DNA of 64,000 bases from NCBI RefSeq assembly GCF_000017265.1, contig NC_011144.1, positions 2,334,001-2,398,000 of the forward strand, written 5' to 3'. This stretch comes from Phenylobacterium zucineum HLK1. Its GTDB lineage: Bacteria; Pseudomonadota; Alphaproteobacteria; Caulobacterales; Caulobacteraceae. The position numbers and the translations under genes were made by a program. Below, in pieces: positions 43,395 to 51,673 of the stretch; position 1 is the first letter of the stretch, and the number at the start of each line of letters is the position of its first letter. The notes beneath the pieces were generated by a model. It was not told the origin of the DNA. It saw only the letters and a list, made by a program, of their open reading frames with translations, and ran no database searches.

Positions 43395-44444
43395 TCAGGG
43401 GGCCTCGGCGCCGTAGAGCAGCACCCAGTCCGCCTCGGCCTGCACCCGGGCGAAGAAGCTCCAGGTGTCGATCTGCATGGCGCGGCGCAGGTGCTCCTTC
43501 GCCTTCTCGGTCTCGCCCTTGATCAGCCAGTAGTTGGCCAGGCTGTAGCTGGACGAGGCCTTGATCCCGTCCGAGGTGGAGAAGGCCTTTCCGGAGTCGC
43601 GGTCCGAGAAGAAGTCGGCCGGATCGCGCAGATGCTTGAACAGCATCACGCCGTCGAAATAGTTGTTGCCCTCGAGGTTGGTGCTGAGGTCGCGCAGGTC
43701 GTAGTCGTAGGCGTCGAGCAGGGCCTCGGCCTTGTCGGTCTCGCCGCCCCGCGCCAGCGCCAGGTACTGCCAGTAGGTCGCGGCGGTCACGTCGGGCGCG
43801 CCGCCGGTGGCCAGCGCCACCTCGCGCGACTTGCTGAACCACTTGGCCGCATCGTCGTAGTCGTGCTTGGCGAAGTAGGCCTGGCCGAGGTGGTAGTAGA
43901 GGTAGAACTGCACCACGTCCGGCGTGGACGGGAAGTAGTCGGGGCCCAGCTTCTCGCGCTCGAGCGGCTTGTCCTTGTAGAGCTCGGCGGCGCGCAGGCC
44001 GTCCTGGATCGACTTGTCGAACTCGCGCAGGTTGAAATAGCGGTGCGCCCGGTGGCGGAGCAGCTTGGCCGAGTTCGGGTACTTCTTCAGGCCGGCGCTG
44101 TAGACCTCGATCGATTCGCGCGCGAGGCCCTGGTAGCCCAGCAGGCGGCCGTACCAGGTGGCGCTGTCGATCGTCATGTCGCGCTCGTAGGCGGCCTTGG
44201 CCTCGGCGACGGCGCGCAGCAGGTTGTCGGTCGCTCCGACGTTCACCGGGTTGGGGCCGCGGGTGTACATGGGCCGGCCGAACAGGTCCTTGCCCTGATA
44301 GACCTGCGGCTCGGCGCTCTGCTGGCTCCCTTGGGCCTGACTTCCCTGGGCCTGACTTCCCTGGGCCTGAGCTCCCTGGGCCAGGGCGACGCCCGGCAGG
44401 GCGAGCAGGACGGCGGCCGCGATCGGCGCAAGCTGACGATGCAT
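43395..44444 (-). CDS. Periplasmic TPR-repeat protein
   Basis: A 349-residue protein with signal peptide (APIAAAVLLALPGVALAQ), then a low-complexity QAQGS repeat encoded by near-identical 15-nt units (about 44335-44380), then tetratricopeptide-like helix pairs: SIEVYSAGLKKYPNSAKLLR, YHLGQAYFAKHDYDDAAKWF and ANYWLIKGETEKAKEHLRRA. Likely a periplasmic scaffold. It begins after GAGGGGAG and lies 29 bp downstream of the dipeptidase and about 100 bp upstream of the TonB receptor on the same strand, so it may assist the same uptake or hydrolysis process. Confidence 0.75.
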   Translation of the reverse strand: MHRQLAPIAAAVLLALPGVALAQGAQAQGSQAQGSQAQGSQQSAEPQVYQGKDLFGRPMYTRGPNPVNVGATDNLLRAVAEAKAAYERDMTIDSATWYGRLLGYQGLARESIEVYSAGLKKYPNSAKLLRHRAHRYFNLREFDKSIQDGLRAAELYKDKPLEREKLGPDYFPSTPDVVQFYLYYHLGQAYFAKHDYDDAAKWFSKSREVALATGGAPDVTAATYWQYLALARGGETDKAEALLDAYDYDLRDLSTNLEGNNYFDGVMLFKHLRDPADFFSDRDSGKAFSTSDGIKASSSYSLANYWLIKGETEKAKEHLRRAMQIDTWSFFARVQAEADWVLLYGAEAP

Positions 44445-44473
44445 GGAACTCCCCTCGTTCGCGGGCGGCCGGC

Positions 44474-45541
44474 TCAGCCGACCACCTCCGCGTAGATGCG
44501 GCGCACGTTCGCGCCCAGAAGCTTGTCGAGTTCGGACGGGCGGAAGCCGCGCTTGCGCAGCTCGTCCCGCACGACGGTCATCCGGTGCGGCCCGTTCAGC
44601 CCCTCGAGGTACATGGGCCAGTCCGCGGCCGAGAGCTGGGGGCCCTCCTCCTTCAGCAGGATCCGCAGCTCCTCCTCGGTGTCCGGGATGACGCGGTGGT
44701 CGCGGTCGCTGCCGATGCCGACGTGCTCGATCCCGGCGACCTTCACCGCATGGACGATGTGGTCGAAGTAGAAGCCGAGGTTGTCGCGCTTCAGGTCGGT
44801 GACGAACCGGCGGATCTGGGTGATGCCGATCACGCCGCCCTTGGCCGCCACCGCCCGCAGGTTCGCGTCGGTGGTGTTGCGCGCATGGTCGCGCAGGTCC
44901 TTGCAGGCGGTGTGCGAGATGATCATCGGCCGCCGCGCCGCCGCGATGGCCTCGGCCATGGTCTTCATGCCCGCGTGGGACAGGTCGAGCAGGACGCCCT
45001 CGGCCTCCAGCCGAGCGATCAGCTCGCGGCCGTGGGCGGTGAGCCCGACGTCCTGCGGCGCGTAGCAGCCCGACCCCGACAGGTTGGTGTCGTTGTAGGT
45101 CAGCTGGATGCTGGTGACCCCGCGGGCCTTCAGGGCCGGCAGCCGGGCCGCATCGCCCTCGACCGGCGTGGAGTTCTGCAGGTTGTAGTAGACGGCCAGC
45201 TTGCCCTCGCGCGCCGCGCGTTCGGCGTCGGCGATCCGGCGCGCGCGGATGTAGTGGCGCGGCATGCTGTCGAGATAGCGGTCGTAGAGGTCGAGGTCGG
45301 CGTTGGTCTGGGCGTAGGCCTCGGCCGCGGCCACCTTCGGGTCGGTCACCGTCACCGCGATGGCGCGGGTCCCGCTGGCCAGGATCTGGTCCACCAGCTC
45401 GGGCGTGTAGACCGTCCGGATCTCGCCAAGGGCGTCGAACACCAGCGGCGGTTTCGGGGCGGCGGCGCGGGCCGCGCCGGCCGCCGTCAACGCCAGCAGG
45501 CCGCCCGCCAGAAGGCGGCGACGATCCAGACCCTGCGACAT
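44474..45541 (-). CDS. Membrane dipeptidase, M19 (renal dipeptidase) family
   Basis: A 355-residue zinc dipeptidase. The ATG at 45541 gives a twin-arginine-type leader (LDRRRLLAGGLLALTAAGAA), so export in folded form is likely. Family blocks: AYNLQNSTP-like YYNLQNSTPVEGDAARL, LTYNDTNLSGSGC, LLDLSHAGMKTMAEAI, PMIISHTACKDLRDHARNTT and a final HVGIGSDRDHRV with metal-binding Asp. It cleaves dipeptides in the periplasm. First gene of the operon with the TPR protein and receptor. The promoter region also serves the divergent DUF885 gene. Confidence 0.85.
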   Translation of the reverse strand: MSQGLDRRRLLAGGLLALTAAGAARAAAPKPPLVFDALGEIRTVYTPELVDQILASGTRAIAVTVTDPKVAAAEAYAQTNADLDLYDRYLDSMPRHYIRARRIADAERAAREGKLAVYYNLQNSTPVEGDAARLPALKARGVTSIQLTYNDTNLSGSGCYAPQDVGLTAHGRELIARLEAEGVLLDLSHAGMKTMAEAIAAARRPMIISHTACKDLRDHARNTTDANLRAVAAKGGVIGITQIRRFVTDLKRDNLGFYFDHIVHAVKVAGIEHVGIGSDRDHRVIPDTEEELRILLKEEGPQLSAADWPMYLEGLNGPHRMTVVRDELRKRGFRPSELDKLLGANVRRIYAEVVG

Positions 45542-45618
45542 CCTCTCCCCCTGTTTTCCGGCCCGCGCGGCTTGATCCGAGGCGAGAATTCCCGCACCAA
45601 TCAATCCGCCGGCGAGCT

Positions 45619-45633
45619 CTTACAATCTGTAAG
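45619..45633. promoter_or_regulatory. Palindrome upstream of dipeptidase gene
   Basis: CTTACA-ATC-TGTAAG, a perfect 6-3-6 palindrome in the divergent dipeptidase/DUF885 region, downstream of the minus-strand -10-like element. Candidate operator. Confidence 0.45.
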
Positions 45634-45655
45634 CGAAACCTCGCTAGTTCTTGAC

Positions 45656-45661
45656 ATATTA
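45656..45661 (-). promoter_or_regulatory. -10-like element of the dipeptidase operon
   Basis: On the minus strand TAATAT with a TTGCCA 19 bp upstream; a TTGACA (45651-45656) on the plus strand with a weak -10 could serve the DUF885 gene. Both lie in the AT-rich centre of the divergent region. Confidence 0.4.
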
Positions 45662-45750
45662 GTGACCATCTTTTCCTTTTTGGCAAGCGCCTCCCGCTTG
45701 TCAGCCCACTTCTGTGCGGCAGCCGAGGTCGGCGCGGGGGGATTCTGCAG

Positions 45751-47526
45751 ATGCGACTTTCCATTTTGGCAATCCGGAGCGCCGCAGCGGGCGTGGCCGC
45801 CCTGCTGGCGACGACCGCCTGGGCCGAGCCGTCCGCGGACGGCCGGTTCGATTCGCTCGCCCGGGAGCACTGGGAAGCCTTCATCCAGGAGCGGCCGCTG
45901 TTCGCCACGGACGCCGGCGATCCCCGCTACGACGATCGCCTCGAGCGCGTCCGTCCCGAGGACTTCCAGCGCCGCGGCGCCCTGGCGGCCCGCTATCTGG
46001 AGCGGCTGCGCGCAATGGATCCCGCCACGCTCGGACCCGAGCGCCGCACGGCGTACCGGGCGCTGGAGCGCGACCTGACGCTGCAGGCCGAGATGGGCTT
46101 AAGCCCCGGCGCGCTGCTGCCGCGCCTCTATCCGATCAACTGGCACCAGACGTTCGTCGAGTACGCGCACCGCGTCCGCCTGCAGACTCCCGAGCAGCAC
46201 CGGACCTATGTCGGAAGGCTCGAGGCCTTCGCGGTGCAGCTCGACGATTTCCGCGTCCTGCTCGAGGCGGGCCTGCGGCGCGGCTACACCCAGCCGTGTG
46301 GCAGCCTCGACCACTTCTCGGCCGAACTGCGCGCCGCCCGCAGCCGGACGCCCGAGGAGAGCGGCTATTTCACGCCCCTGCGCGCGCCGGCGGACCTGCC
46401 CGCCGCGACCGCGGCCGAGCTGCAAGCGGCGGCGGCCGGAACGATCCGGGAGCGGATCCATCCGGCGCTGGATCGCCTGATCGCCTTCGTGGACGGGCCC
46501 TACCGCACCCGCTGCCGCACCAGGGTCGGCCTTTCGGAGGTCCCGGGCGGGGCCGCCTGGTATGCGACCCTCGCGCGCCACTACACCACCACCGACACGC
46601 CGGTGGCCGAAATCGAGGCCCTGGGCCTGGCCGAGGTCGCGCGCCTGCGCGGCGAGATGGAAGCGGTCATGCGCGAGACCGGCTTCACCGGCGACTTCCA
46701 GGCCTTCGCGGCGATGCTGCGCGAGGATCCGCGCTTCTACGCCACGACCGAGGCCGACTACCTGGCCCGCTCGGCGGTCGTGGCCAAGGCGGCGGACGCG
46801 GTCCTGCTGCGCTACTTCCACCCGGAGGACCTGCCGCGGCTGCCGTTCGCGATCGAGCCGATCCCGGCCGAGCTCGCGCCGGGCGCCTCGGCGACCAACT
46901 TCTACCCGCCGAACGCCGGCGAGCGGAAACCGGGGATCCTCTACCTCAACACCTACGACCTGAAGGCGCGGCCGCTCTACGAACTGCCCGGCCTGACGCT
47001 GCACAACGCCATGCCGGGCCACCACCTGCAGATCGTCCTGCAGCAGGCCATGGCCGACCTGCCGCCGCAGGTGCGCTACGGCGACATGGTCGCCTACACC
47101 GAGGGCTGGTCGCTCTACGCCGAGTGGCTCGGCGGCGAGATGGGCCTCTACTCCGATCCCTACGTGCGGTTCGGCCAGCTCAACATGGAGATGTGGCGCG
47201 CGCTGCGGCTGGTGGTCGATCCGGGCCTGCACCTGCACGGTTGGACCCGCGAGCAGGCGGTGACCTACATGCTGGAGAACTCGGCCATGTCCCGCCGGGC
47301 GATCGAGCACGAGGTCGACCGCTACATCTCCTGGCCGGCGCAGTCGCTGTCCTACCGGCTGGGGGACCTGAAGTTCCGCGAGCTGCGGGCCAGGGCCGAG
47401 GCCCGGCTGGGCGAGCGGTTCGACATCCGCGACTTCCACCACGCCGTGCTGGCCACCGGGACGGTCCCGCTGTCGGCCCTCGATGCGGCCGTGGAGGACT
47501 GGCTCGCCGCGCAGGAGGCTCCCTAG
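45751..47526 (+). CDS. DUF885 family exported peptidase-like protein
   Basis: A 591-residue exported protein with signal peptide (SILAIRSAAAGVAALLATTA, cleavage after WA). The DUF885 domain spans the rest. It has the conserved PGHHLQ and MVAYTEGWSLYAEWLGGEMG blocks. In most members the zinc motif is HEAxPGHH; here it reads HNAMPGHH, so one expected glutamate is Asn, and catalysis may differ or be lost. ENSAMSRRAIEHEVDRYISW and YRLGDLKF are family-typical. Divergent from the dipeptidase operon and likely part of the same peptide utilisation block. Confidence 0.85.
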   Translation: MRLSILAIRSAAAGVAALLATTAWAEPSADGRFDSLAREHWEAFIQERPLFATDAGDPRYDDRLERVRPEDFQRRGALAARYLERLRAMDPATLGPERRTAYRALERDLTLQAEMGLSPGALLPRLYPINWHQTFVEYAHRVRLQTPEQHRTYVGRLEAFAVQLDDFRVLLEAGLRRGYTQPCGSLDHFSAELRAARSRTPEESGYFTPLRAPADLPAATAAELQAAAAGTIRERIHPALDRLIAFVDGPYRTRCRTRVGLSEVPGGAAWYATLARHYTTTDTPVAEIEALGLAEVARLRGEMEAVMRETGFTGDFQAFAAMLREDPRFYATTEADYLARSAVVAKAADAVLLRYFHPEDLPRLPFAIEPIPAELAPGASATNFYPPNAGERKPGILYLNTYDLKARPLYELPGLTLHNAMPGHHLQIVLQQAMADLPPQVRYGDMVAYTEGWSLYAEWLGGEMGLYSDPYVRFGQLNMEMWRALRLVVDPGLHLHGWTREQAVTYMLENSAMSRRAIEHEVDRYISWPAQSLSYRLGDLKFRELRARAEARLGERFDIRDFHHAVLATGTVPLSALDAAVEDWLAAQEAP

Positions 47527-47535
47527 CGGGAGCCT

Positions 47536-47991
47536 CTAGGCGGGCTCCCTCGGAGCAGGCTCCGCCATCAGCCGATCGCCCAGCACCATGTAGGTCTGGG
47601 TCCTCTCCACGCCGTCGAGCATCTCGATCCCATGCAGTATGCCCTCCAGGTCCTCGTACCGATCGGTCTGCAGTTCGACGAGCACGTCGAACTCGCCGGT
47701 CACGGTGCAGACGTAGCGCACCTGCGGGAAGCGCCGGATCACCTCGAGGATCTCGGTGGCTTTCTGCGGATTGCGATTGAGCAGGACGTAGGCCCGGATC
47801 GCCGTTCGCGAGAAGCTGGGCTTGAGCTCGACGGTGTAGCGTTCGATCGCCACCTCCTCGAGCTTGCGCAGCATGTTCTGGAGCGTGGGCCGCGAGACGT
47901 TGAGGTCGCGGGCCAGGTCCGAGACCGTCCGGCGCGCGTTCTGGCGCAGCAGGTCGAGCAGCTGGTGCTCCTTGCGCGTGAGCGTCGTCAT
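47536..47991 (-). CDS. Lrp/AsnC family transcriptional regulator
   Basis: A 151-residue regulator starting at the internal ATG at 47991. The HTH is LTRKEHQLLDLLRQNARRTV, DLARDLNVSRPTLQNMLRKL. The C-terminal RAM ligand-binding domain has VRYVCTVTGEFDVLVELQTD. Such proteins respond to amino acids. It is divergent from the ALDH7-type dehydrogenase, with a perfect 15-bp inverted repeat between them, so it very probably controls that gene and its own. Confidence 0.85.
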   Translation of the reverse strand: MTTLTRKEHQLLDLLRQNARRTVSDLARDLNVSRPTLQNMLRKLEEVAIERYTVELKPSFSRTAIRAYVLLNRNPQKATEILEVIRRFPQVRYVCTVTGEFDVLVELQTDRYEDLEGILHGIEMLDGVERTQTYMVLGDRLMAEPAPREPA

Positions 47992-48085
47992 CCGTCCTGT
48001 CCGCACCGCCTCTCGGGCCTGGTCCCGGAACGGTGTCACAGCCCCGCCCCAAGGTCATCCGCCCTGCCCGCGCCCTCCGGCGCGC

Positions 48086-48122
48086 GCCGCCAATCTGCCA
48101 ATCGCAATGGCAGATTGGCGGC
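48086..48122. promoter_or_regulatory. 15-bp perfect inverted repeat, Lrp operator candidate
   Basis: GCCGCCAATCTGCCA (48086-48100) and its exact complement TGGCAGATTGGCGGC (48108-48122) are separated by 7 bp (ATCGCAA). It lies about 50 bp before the dehydrogenase ATG and about 95 bp before the regulator start. Symmetry and position suit a dimeric activator/repressor that senses an amino acid. Confidence 0.7.
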
Positions 48123-48173
48123 CACTCTGCAAACAGCACCCAAAAAAGTGTCAAATTTCGAGTTGGAGATTCC

Positions 48174-49712
48174 ATGAGCGTGCGTCCCACCTTTTCCGCC
48201 GCGCCGGCCGAGCCGGCCGCGACTCAGGCCGTTCGCATCCTGCAGAGCTGGGGGCTCGACGGCCTCGATACGGGCGACCTTGAGGTCCGGAGCCCGATCG
48301 ACGGGACGCGCCTGGCGCGCCTGGCCTGCGACAGCCCCGAGGACATCGACGCCAAGGTGGGCCGCGCGCAGGCGGCGTTCGAGACCTGGCGGCAGACTCC
48401 GGCCCCGGTGCGGGGCGCCTTCGTCCGCGAGCTGGCCGAGGTGCTGCGCGAGCTGAAGTCCGAGCTCGCCGCCCTGGTCACCCTCGAATGCGGCAAGATC
48501 CGCAGCGAGGCCGAGGGCGAGGTGCAGGAGATGATCGACATCTGCGACTTCGCCGTCGGGCTGTCGCGGCAGCTCCACGGCCTGACGATCGCGTCCGAGC
48601 GCCCGCAGCACAAGATGTTCGAGACCTGGCACCCGATCGGCCCGGTGGGGGTCATCTCGGCCTTCAACTTCCCGGTCGCCGTGTGGTCCTGGAACGCCGC
48701 CCTGGCGCTCGTGTGCGGCGACAGCATCGTCTGGAAGCCGTCGGAGAAGACGCCGCTGACCGCCCTGGCCTGCGCCCGCGCCTTCGCCGAGGCGGCGCGC
48801 CGGTTCGGCCGCGCCCCCGAAGGCCTGCTGGAGGTCGTGATCGGCCGCGCCGAGGCCGGCGCCCAGCTCGCCGCCGACCGGCGCCTGCCGCTGATCAGCG
48901 CCACCGGCAGCACCGCCATGGGCCGCAAGGTGGCGCAGGCCGTCGGCGCCCGGCTCGGCCGCAGCCTGCTGGAACTGGGCGGCAACAACGCCATCGTCCT
49001 GACGCCCAGCGCCGACCTCGACCTCGCCGTCCAGGCCATCGCCTTCGGCGCCATCGGCACGGCCGGCCAGCGCTGCACCACGACCCGCCGCCTGTTCGTG
49101 CACGAGACCGTCTACGACGAGACCCTGGCCCGGCTGGAGGCGGCCTACGGCCGGGCGCCGGTCGGCGACCCCTTCGAGGCGCAGACCCTGGTCGGGCCCC
49201 TGATCGACCGGCAGGCGTTCGAGGGCATGCAGGCGGCCCTGGCCAAGGCGGCCCAGGACGGCGGGCGCGTCGTCGGCGGCGAGCGGGTGCGGGAGGACCT
49301 GGGGGCCGAGGCCTACTACGTGCGGCCGGCGCTGGTGGCGCACTCGGGCGCGGAGAACGTCTTCGAGGAGACCTTCGCCCCGATCCTGCACGTGTTCCGC
49401 TATCGCGACCTGGAGGACGCCATCCGCCGCAACAACGACGCGCCCCAGGGACTCTCGTCGGCGATCTTCACCACCGACCTGCGCGAGGCCGAGCTGTTCA
49501 CCTCTGCGACGGGCAGCGACTGCGGCATCGCCAACGTCAACATCGGCACCAGCGGGGCCGAGATCGGCGGGGCGTTCGGGGGCGAGAAGGACACCGGCGG
49601 CGGGCGCGAGAGCGGCAGCGACGCCTGGAAGGCCTACATGCGGCGCCAGACCCAGACGACCAACTACGGACGGACGCTGCCGCTGGCGCAGGGCGTGCGG
49701 TTCGAGCTCTAG
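48174..49712 (+). CDS. amaB: Aldehyde dehydrogenase, ALDH7/L-piperidine-6-carboxylate dehydrogenase-like
   Basis: A 512-residue NAD(P)-dependent dehydrogenase. The catalytic Glu region is LLELGGNNAIV and the nucleophile is in TAGQRCTTTRRLFVHE. That Cys context with TTT-RRLFVH and the AFNFPVAVWSWNAALALVCG cofactor loop are typical of the ALDH7 (antiquitin) branch, which oxidises alpha-aminoadipate semialdehyde/piperidine-6-carboxylate in lysine catabolism. The Lrp regulator divergent to it fits an amino-acid pathway. The symbol is a homology-based guess. Confidence 0.75.
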   Translation: MSVRPTFSAAPAEPAATQAVRILQSWGLDGLDTGDLEVRSPIDGTRLARLACDSPEDIDAKVGRAQAAFETWRQTPAPVRGAFVRELAEVLRELKSELAALVTLECGKIRSEAEGEVQEMIDICDFAVGLSRQLHGLTIASERPQHKMFETWHPIGPVGVISAFNFPVAVWSWNAALALVCGDSIVWKPSEKTPLTALACARAFAEAARRFGRAPEGLLEVVIGRAEAGAQLAADRRLPLISATGSTAMGRKVAQAVGARLGRSLLELGGNNAIVLTPSADLDLAVQAIAFGAIGTAGQRCTTTRRLFVHETVYDETLARLEAAYGRAPVGDPFEAQTLVGPLIDRQAFEGMQAALAKAAQDGGRVVGGERVREDLGAEAYYVRPALVAHSGAENVFEETFAPILHVFRYRDLEDAIRRNNDAPQGLSSAIFTTDLREAELFTSATGSDCGIANVNIGTSGAEIGGAFGGEKDTGGGRESGSDAWKAYMRRQTQTTNYGRTLPLAQGVRFEL

Positions 49713-49768
49713 GCCGTCCGCGCCTCCCGGCCCGCGTCGCGATCAGCCGCGTGGGCCGGGCGCCTCGC

Positions 49769-50449
49769 TCAGAGCGCCCGCGCCAGGGAGGTGAAGTCGC
49801 GCGGATCCTGCATGGCCCAGTCGCCCAGCCGCCGGGCCCACCAGCTCTCGCCGCCGTGGGCCAGGGACAGGGCGCGCAGCCGGCGGGTGAGGCGGTGCAG
49901 CACGTACTCGTCGCTGACGCCGATGGCGCCGTGGACGGCGTGGGCGATGGCCGCCACCCGGCCGGCGGCCTGGTTGCAGCGGATCTTGGCCGCCGCGGCC
50001 CGGCGTTCGGAGACCTCCAGGGGGCCCCCGACGAAGGCCGCCTGGGCCGCCATGCGCGCGGCCATCGCCTCCTCGGCGAGGACCGCGATCTGGTGCTGGA
50101 CCGCCTGGAAGCGGCCGATCTCGCGGCCGAACTGCTTGCGGGTCAGGGCGTAGTCCGCGGTCAGCGCCTGCACCGCCTGCATCGCCCCGGCCATCTCCCC
50201 GGCCGCCAGCGTGGCGGCCAGCGCCCGCGGGACCGGATCGGCCGCCCGCGCCGCCATGGCCTGCAGCACGTCGGGCGCGCCGGCCTTCGCCCCTGTCGCC
50301 AGGGCGAGCGGGAAGACCTCCTCCAGCGTGAGGCCGGCGTCGGCGGTCAAGAGGTCCAGGAAGCCGGACTCCTCGAGCGCGGGCCAGGGATCGTCCGCCG
50401 GCAGGCTGTCCAGCAGGCGCGCGTACTGTTCGGCGATCAGGTCGCTCAT
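49769..50449 (-). CDS. Acyl-CoA dehydrogenase, small subunit-like
   Basis: A 226-residue protein, much shorter than a full acyl-CoA dehydrogenase (about 380). It keeps the C-terminal helical domain signatures ALTADYALTRKQFGREIGRF and QHQIAVLAEE and HAVHGAIGVSDEYVLHRLTR. The N-terminal alpha/beta domains are missing or degenerate. Such short partners form heteromeric alpha2beta2 dehydrogenases with an adjacent full-length gene, as in steroid side-chain degradation. The full-length gene lies 5 bp upstream. Substrate unknown. Confidence 0.8.
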   Translation of the reverse strand: MSDLIAEQYARLLDSLPADDPWPALEESGFLDLLTADAGLTLEEVFPLALATGAKAGAPDVLQAMAARAADPVPRALAATLAAGEMAGAMQAVQALTADYALTRKQFGREIGRFQAVQHQIAVLAEEAMAARMAAQAAFVGGPLEVSERRAAAAKIRCNQAAGRVAAIAHAVHGAIGVSDEYVLHRLTRRLRALSLAHGGESWWARRLGDWAMQDPRDFTSLARAL

Positions 50450-50454
50450 TCGGG

Positions 50455-51606
50455 TCACCTCAGGCCGAGGCCGCGGGCGATGATCCCGCGCAGGATCTCG
50501 CGCGTGCCGCCGCGCAGGGAGAACGTCGGGCACATGCCGGCCACGTATTCCAATGCCGCCAGCAGGTGACCCGGGACCGAGCCCTCGGGCTCGCCCGCCA
50601 GATGGTCGGCGATCAGGGCGGGGATCTGCTGTTCGAAGGCGGTCCCCAGGTCCTTCACGACCGAGGCCTCGACCACCGGGCTCTTGCCCGCCGCGAGCAT
50701 GGCGGTGACCGAGAGCGACATGTTCCGCAGGGCCGAAAGCTCGGCCAGCAGCCGGCCGGCCAGCACGCGCTCGGCGTCGGTGACGTTCCCCCTGCCCCGC
50801 ACATGGTCCAGCCAGGCGTCCACCAGCACGGTGGAGGAATAGATCCGCTCGGGGCCCGAACGCTCGAAGGCCAGCTCGGCGTTCACCTGCTCCCAGCCGG
50901 CGCCCTCGCGGCCCAGCAGCGCGTCCTCGGGCAGGACAACCTCGTCGAAGTGCACCTCCGAGAAGTGCTCGTCGCCCGCGAGGTCGCGGATCGGCCGCGC
51001 CGTCACGCCCGGGGCGCGCATGTCGATCAGCATCTGGGACAGCCCGGCCGAGCGGTCCTCGGGCGTCCCGCTGGTGCGCACCAGGGCGATCATGAAGTCG
51101 GCCTTGTGGCCGTAGGTCGTCCAGATCTTCGTGCCCGACAGCTTCCAGCCGCCGTCCACCTTCTCGGCGCGGCTCCGCACGCTGGCCAGGTCCGAGCCCG
51201 AGTTCGGCTCGCTCATGCCGATGCAGAAGAAGGCCTCGCCGCGGCACACCGCCGGCACGATGCGCTGCTTCTGGGCCTCGGTCCCGTAGCGCAGGATCAG
51301 CGGCGCGCTCTGGCGCTCGGCGATCCAGTGGGCGGCCACCGGCGCCCCGGCCGCCAGCAGCTCCTCGATCAGCACGAAGCGGGCGAAGTGGCTGCGCCCG
51401 CCCCCGCCGTACGCCTGCGGCAGCGTCAGGCCGACCCAGCCCTTGGCCGCGAGGGCGCGGGTGAATTCGGCGTCGAAGCCCATCCAGGTGCGGGCGCGGG
51501 TCGCGGCGGGAACGCCGGCCAGCCGCTCGGCCAGGAAGGCGCGGACGGGGCCGCGCAGCGCCTCGTCCTCGGGCGGAATGGTCGCAAGATCCAGGGTCTC
51601 CAGCAT
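50455..51606 (-). CDS. Acyl-CoA dehydrogenase
   Basis: A 383-residue FAD-dependent dehydrogenase. The ATG at 51606 starts MLETLDLATIPPEDEALRGP. Signatures: FFCIGMSEPNSGSDLASVRS (flavin/substrate loop), KIWTTYGHKADFMIALVRTS and a C-terminal SLRGGTREILRGIIARGLGL. It introduces a double bond alpha-beta to a CoA thioester. With the short partner it probably forms one heteromer. Two CCAATAT repeats 21 bp apart (51641, 51662) lie at its promoter, between it and the LysR gene. Confidence 0.85.
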   Translation of the reverse strand: MLETLDLATIPPEDEALRGPVRAFLAERLAGVPAATRARTWMGFDAEFTRALAAKGWVGLTLPQAYGGGGRSHFARFVLIEELLAAGAPVAAHWIAERQSAPLILRYGTEAQKQRIVPAVCRGEAFFCIGMSEPNSGSDLASVRSRAEKVDGGWKLSGTKIWTTYGHKADFMIALVRTSGTPEDRSAGLSQMLIDMRAPGVTARPIRDLAGDEHFSEVHFDEVVLPEDALLGREGAGWEQVNAELAFERSGPERIYSSTVLVDAWLDHVRGRGNVTDAERVLAGRLLAELSALRNMSLSVTAMLAAGKSPVVEASVVKDLGTAFEQQIPALIADHLAGEPEGSVPGHLLAALEYVAGMCPTFSLRGGTREILRGIIARGLGLR

Positions 51607-51640
51607 CGACGGCGACGCTACGGCCGGATGGCGCCCGGAG

Positions 51641-51668
51641 CCAATATCGAATTCGGGCAAACCAATAT
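51641..51668. promoter_or_regulatory. Two direct CCAATAT repeats before acyl-CoA dehydrogenase
   Basis: CCAATAT at 51641-51647 and 51662-51668, 21 bp apart (two helical turns), in front of the dehydrogenase pair. Related ATATTGGCC/GGCCAATA elements lie near the LysR start, so one regulator may bind both. Confidence 0.4.
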
Positions 51669-51673
51669 GCCGC

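Noticed and set aside
39844-43416. A 1190-codon open frame antisense to the large TonB receptor
   Set aside because: Composition is the His/Val/Gly/Arg-rich shadow of a high-GC gene; the opposite strand has a full receptor with signal peptide and barrel end.
44335-44380. Short tandem repeat considered as a CRISPR-like array
   Set aside because: Units are contiguous 15-nt copies without spacers inside a coding frame.
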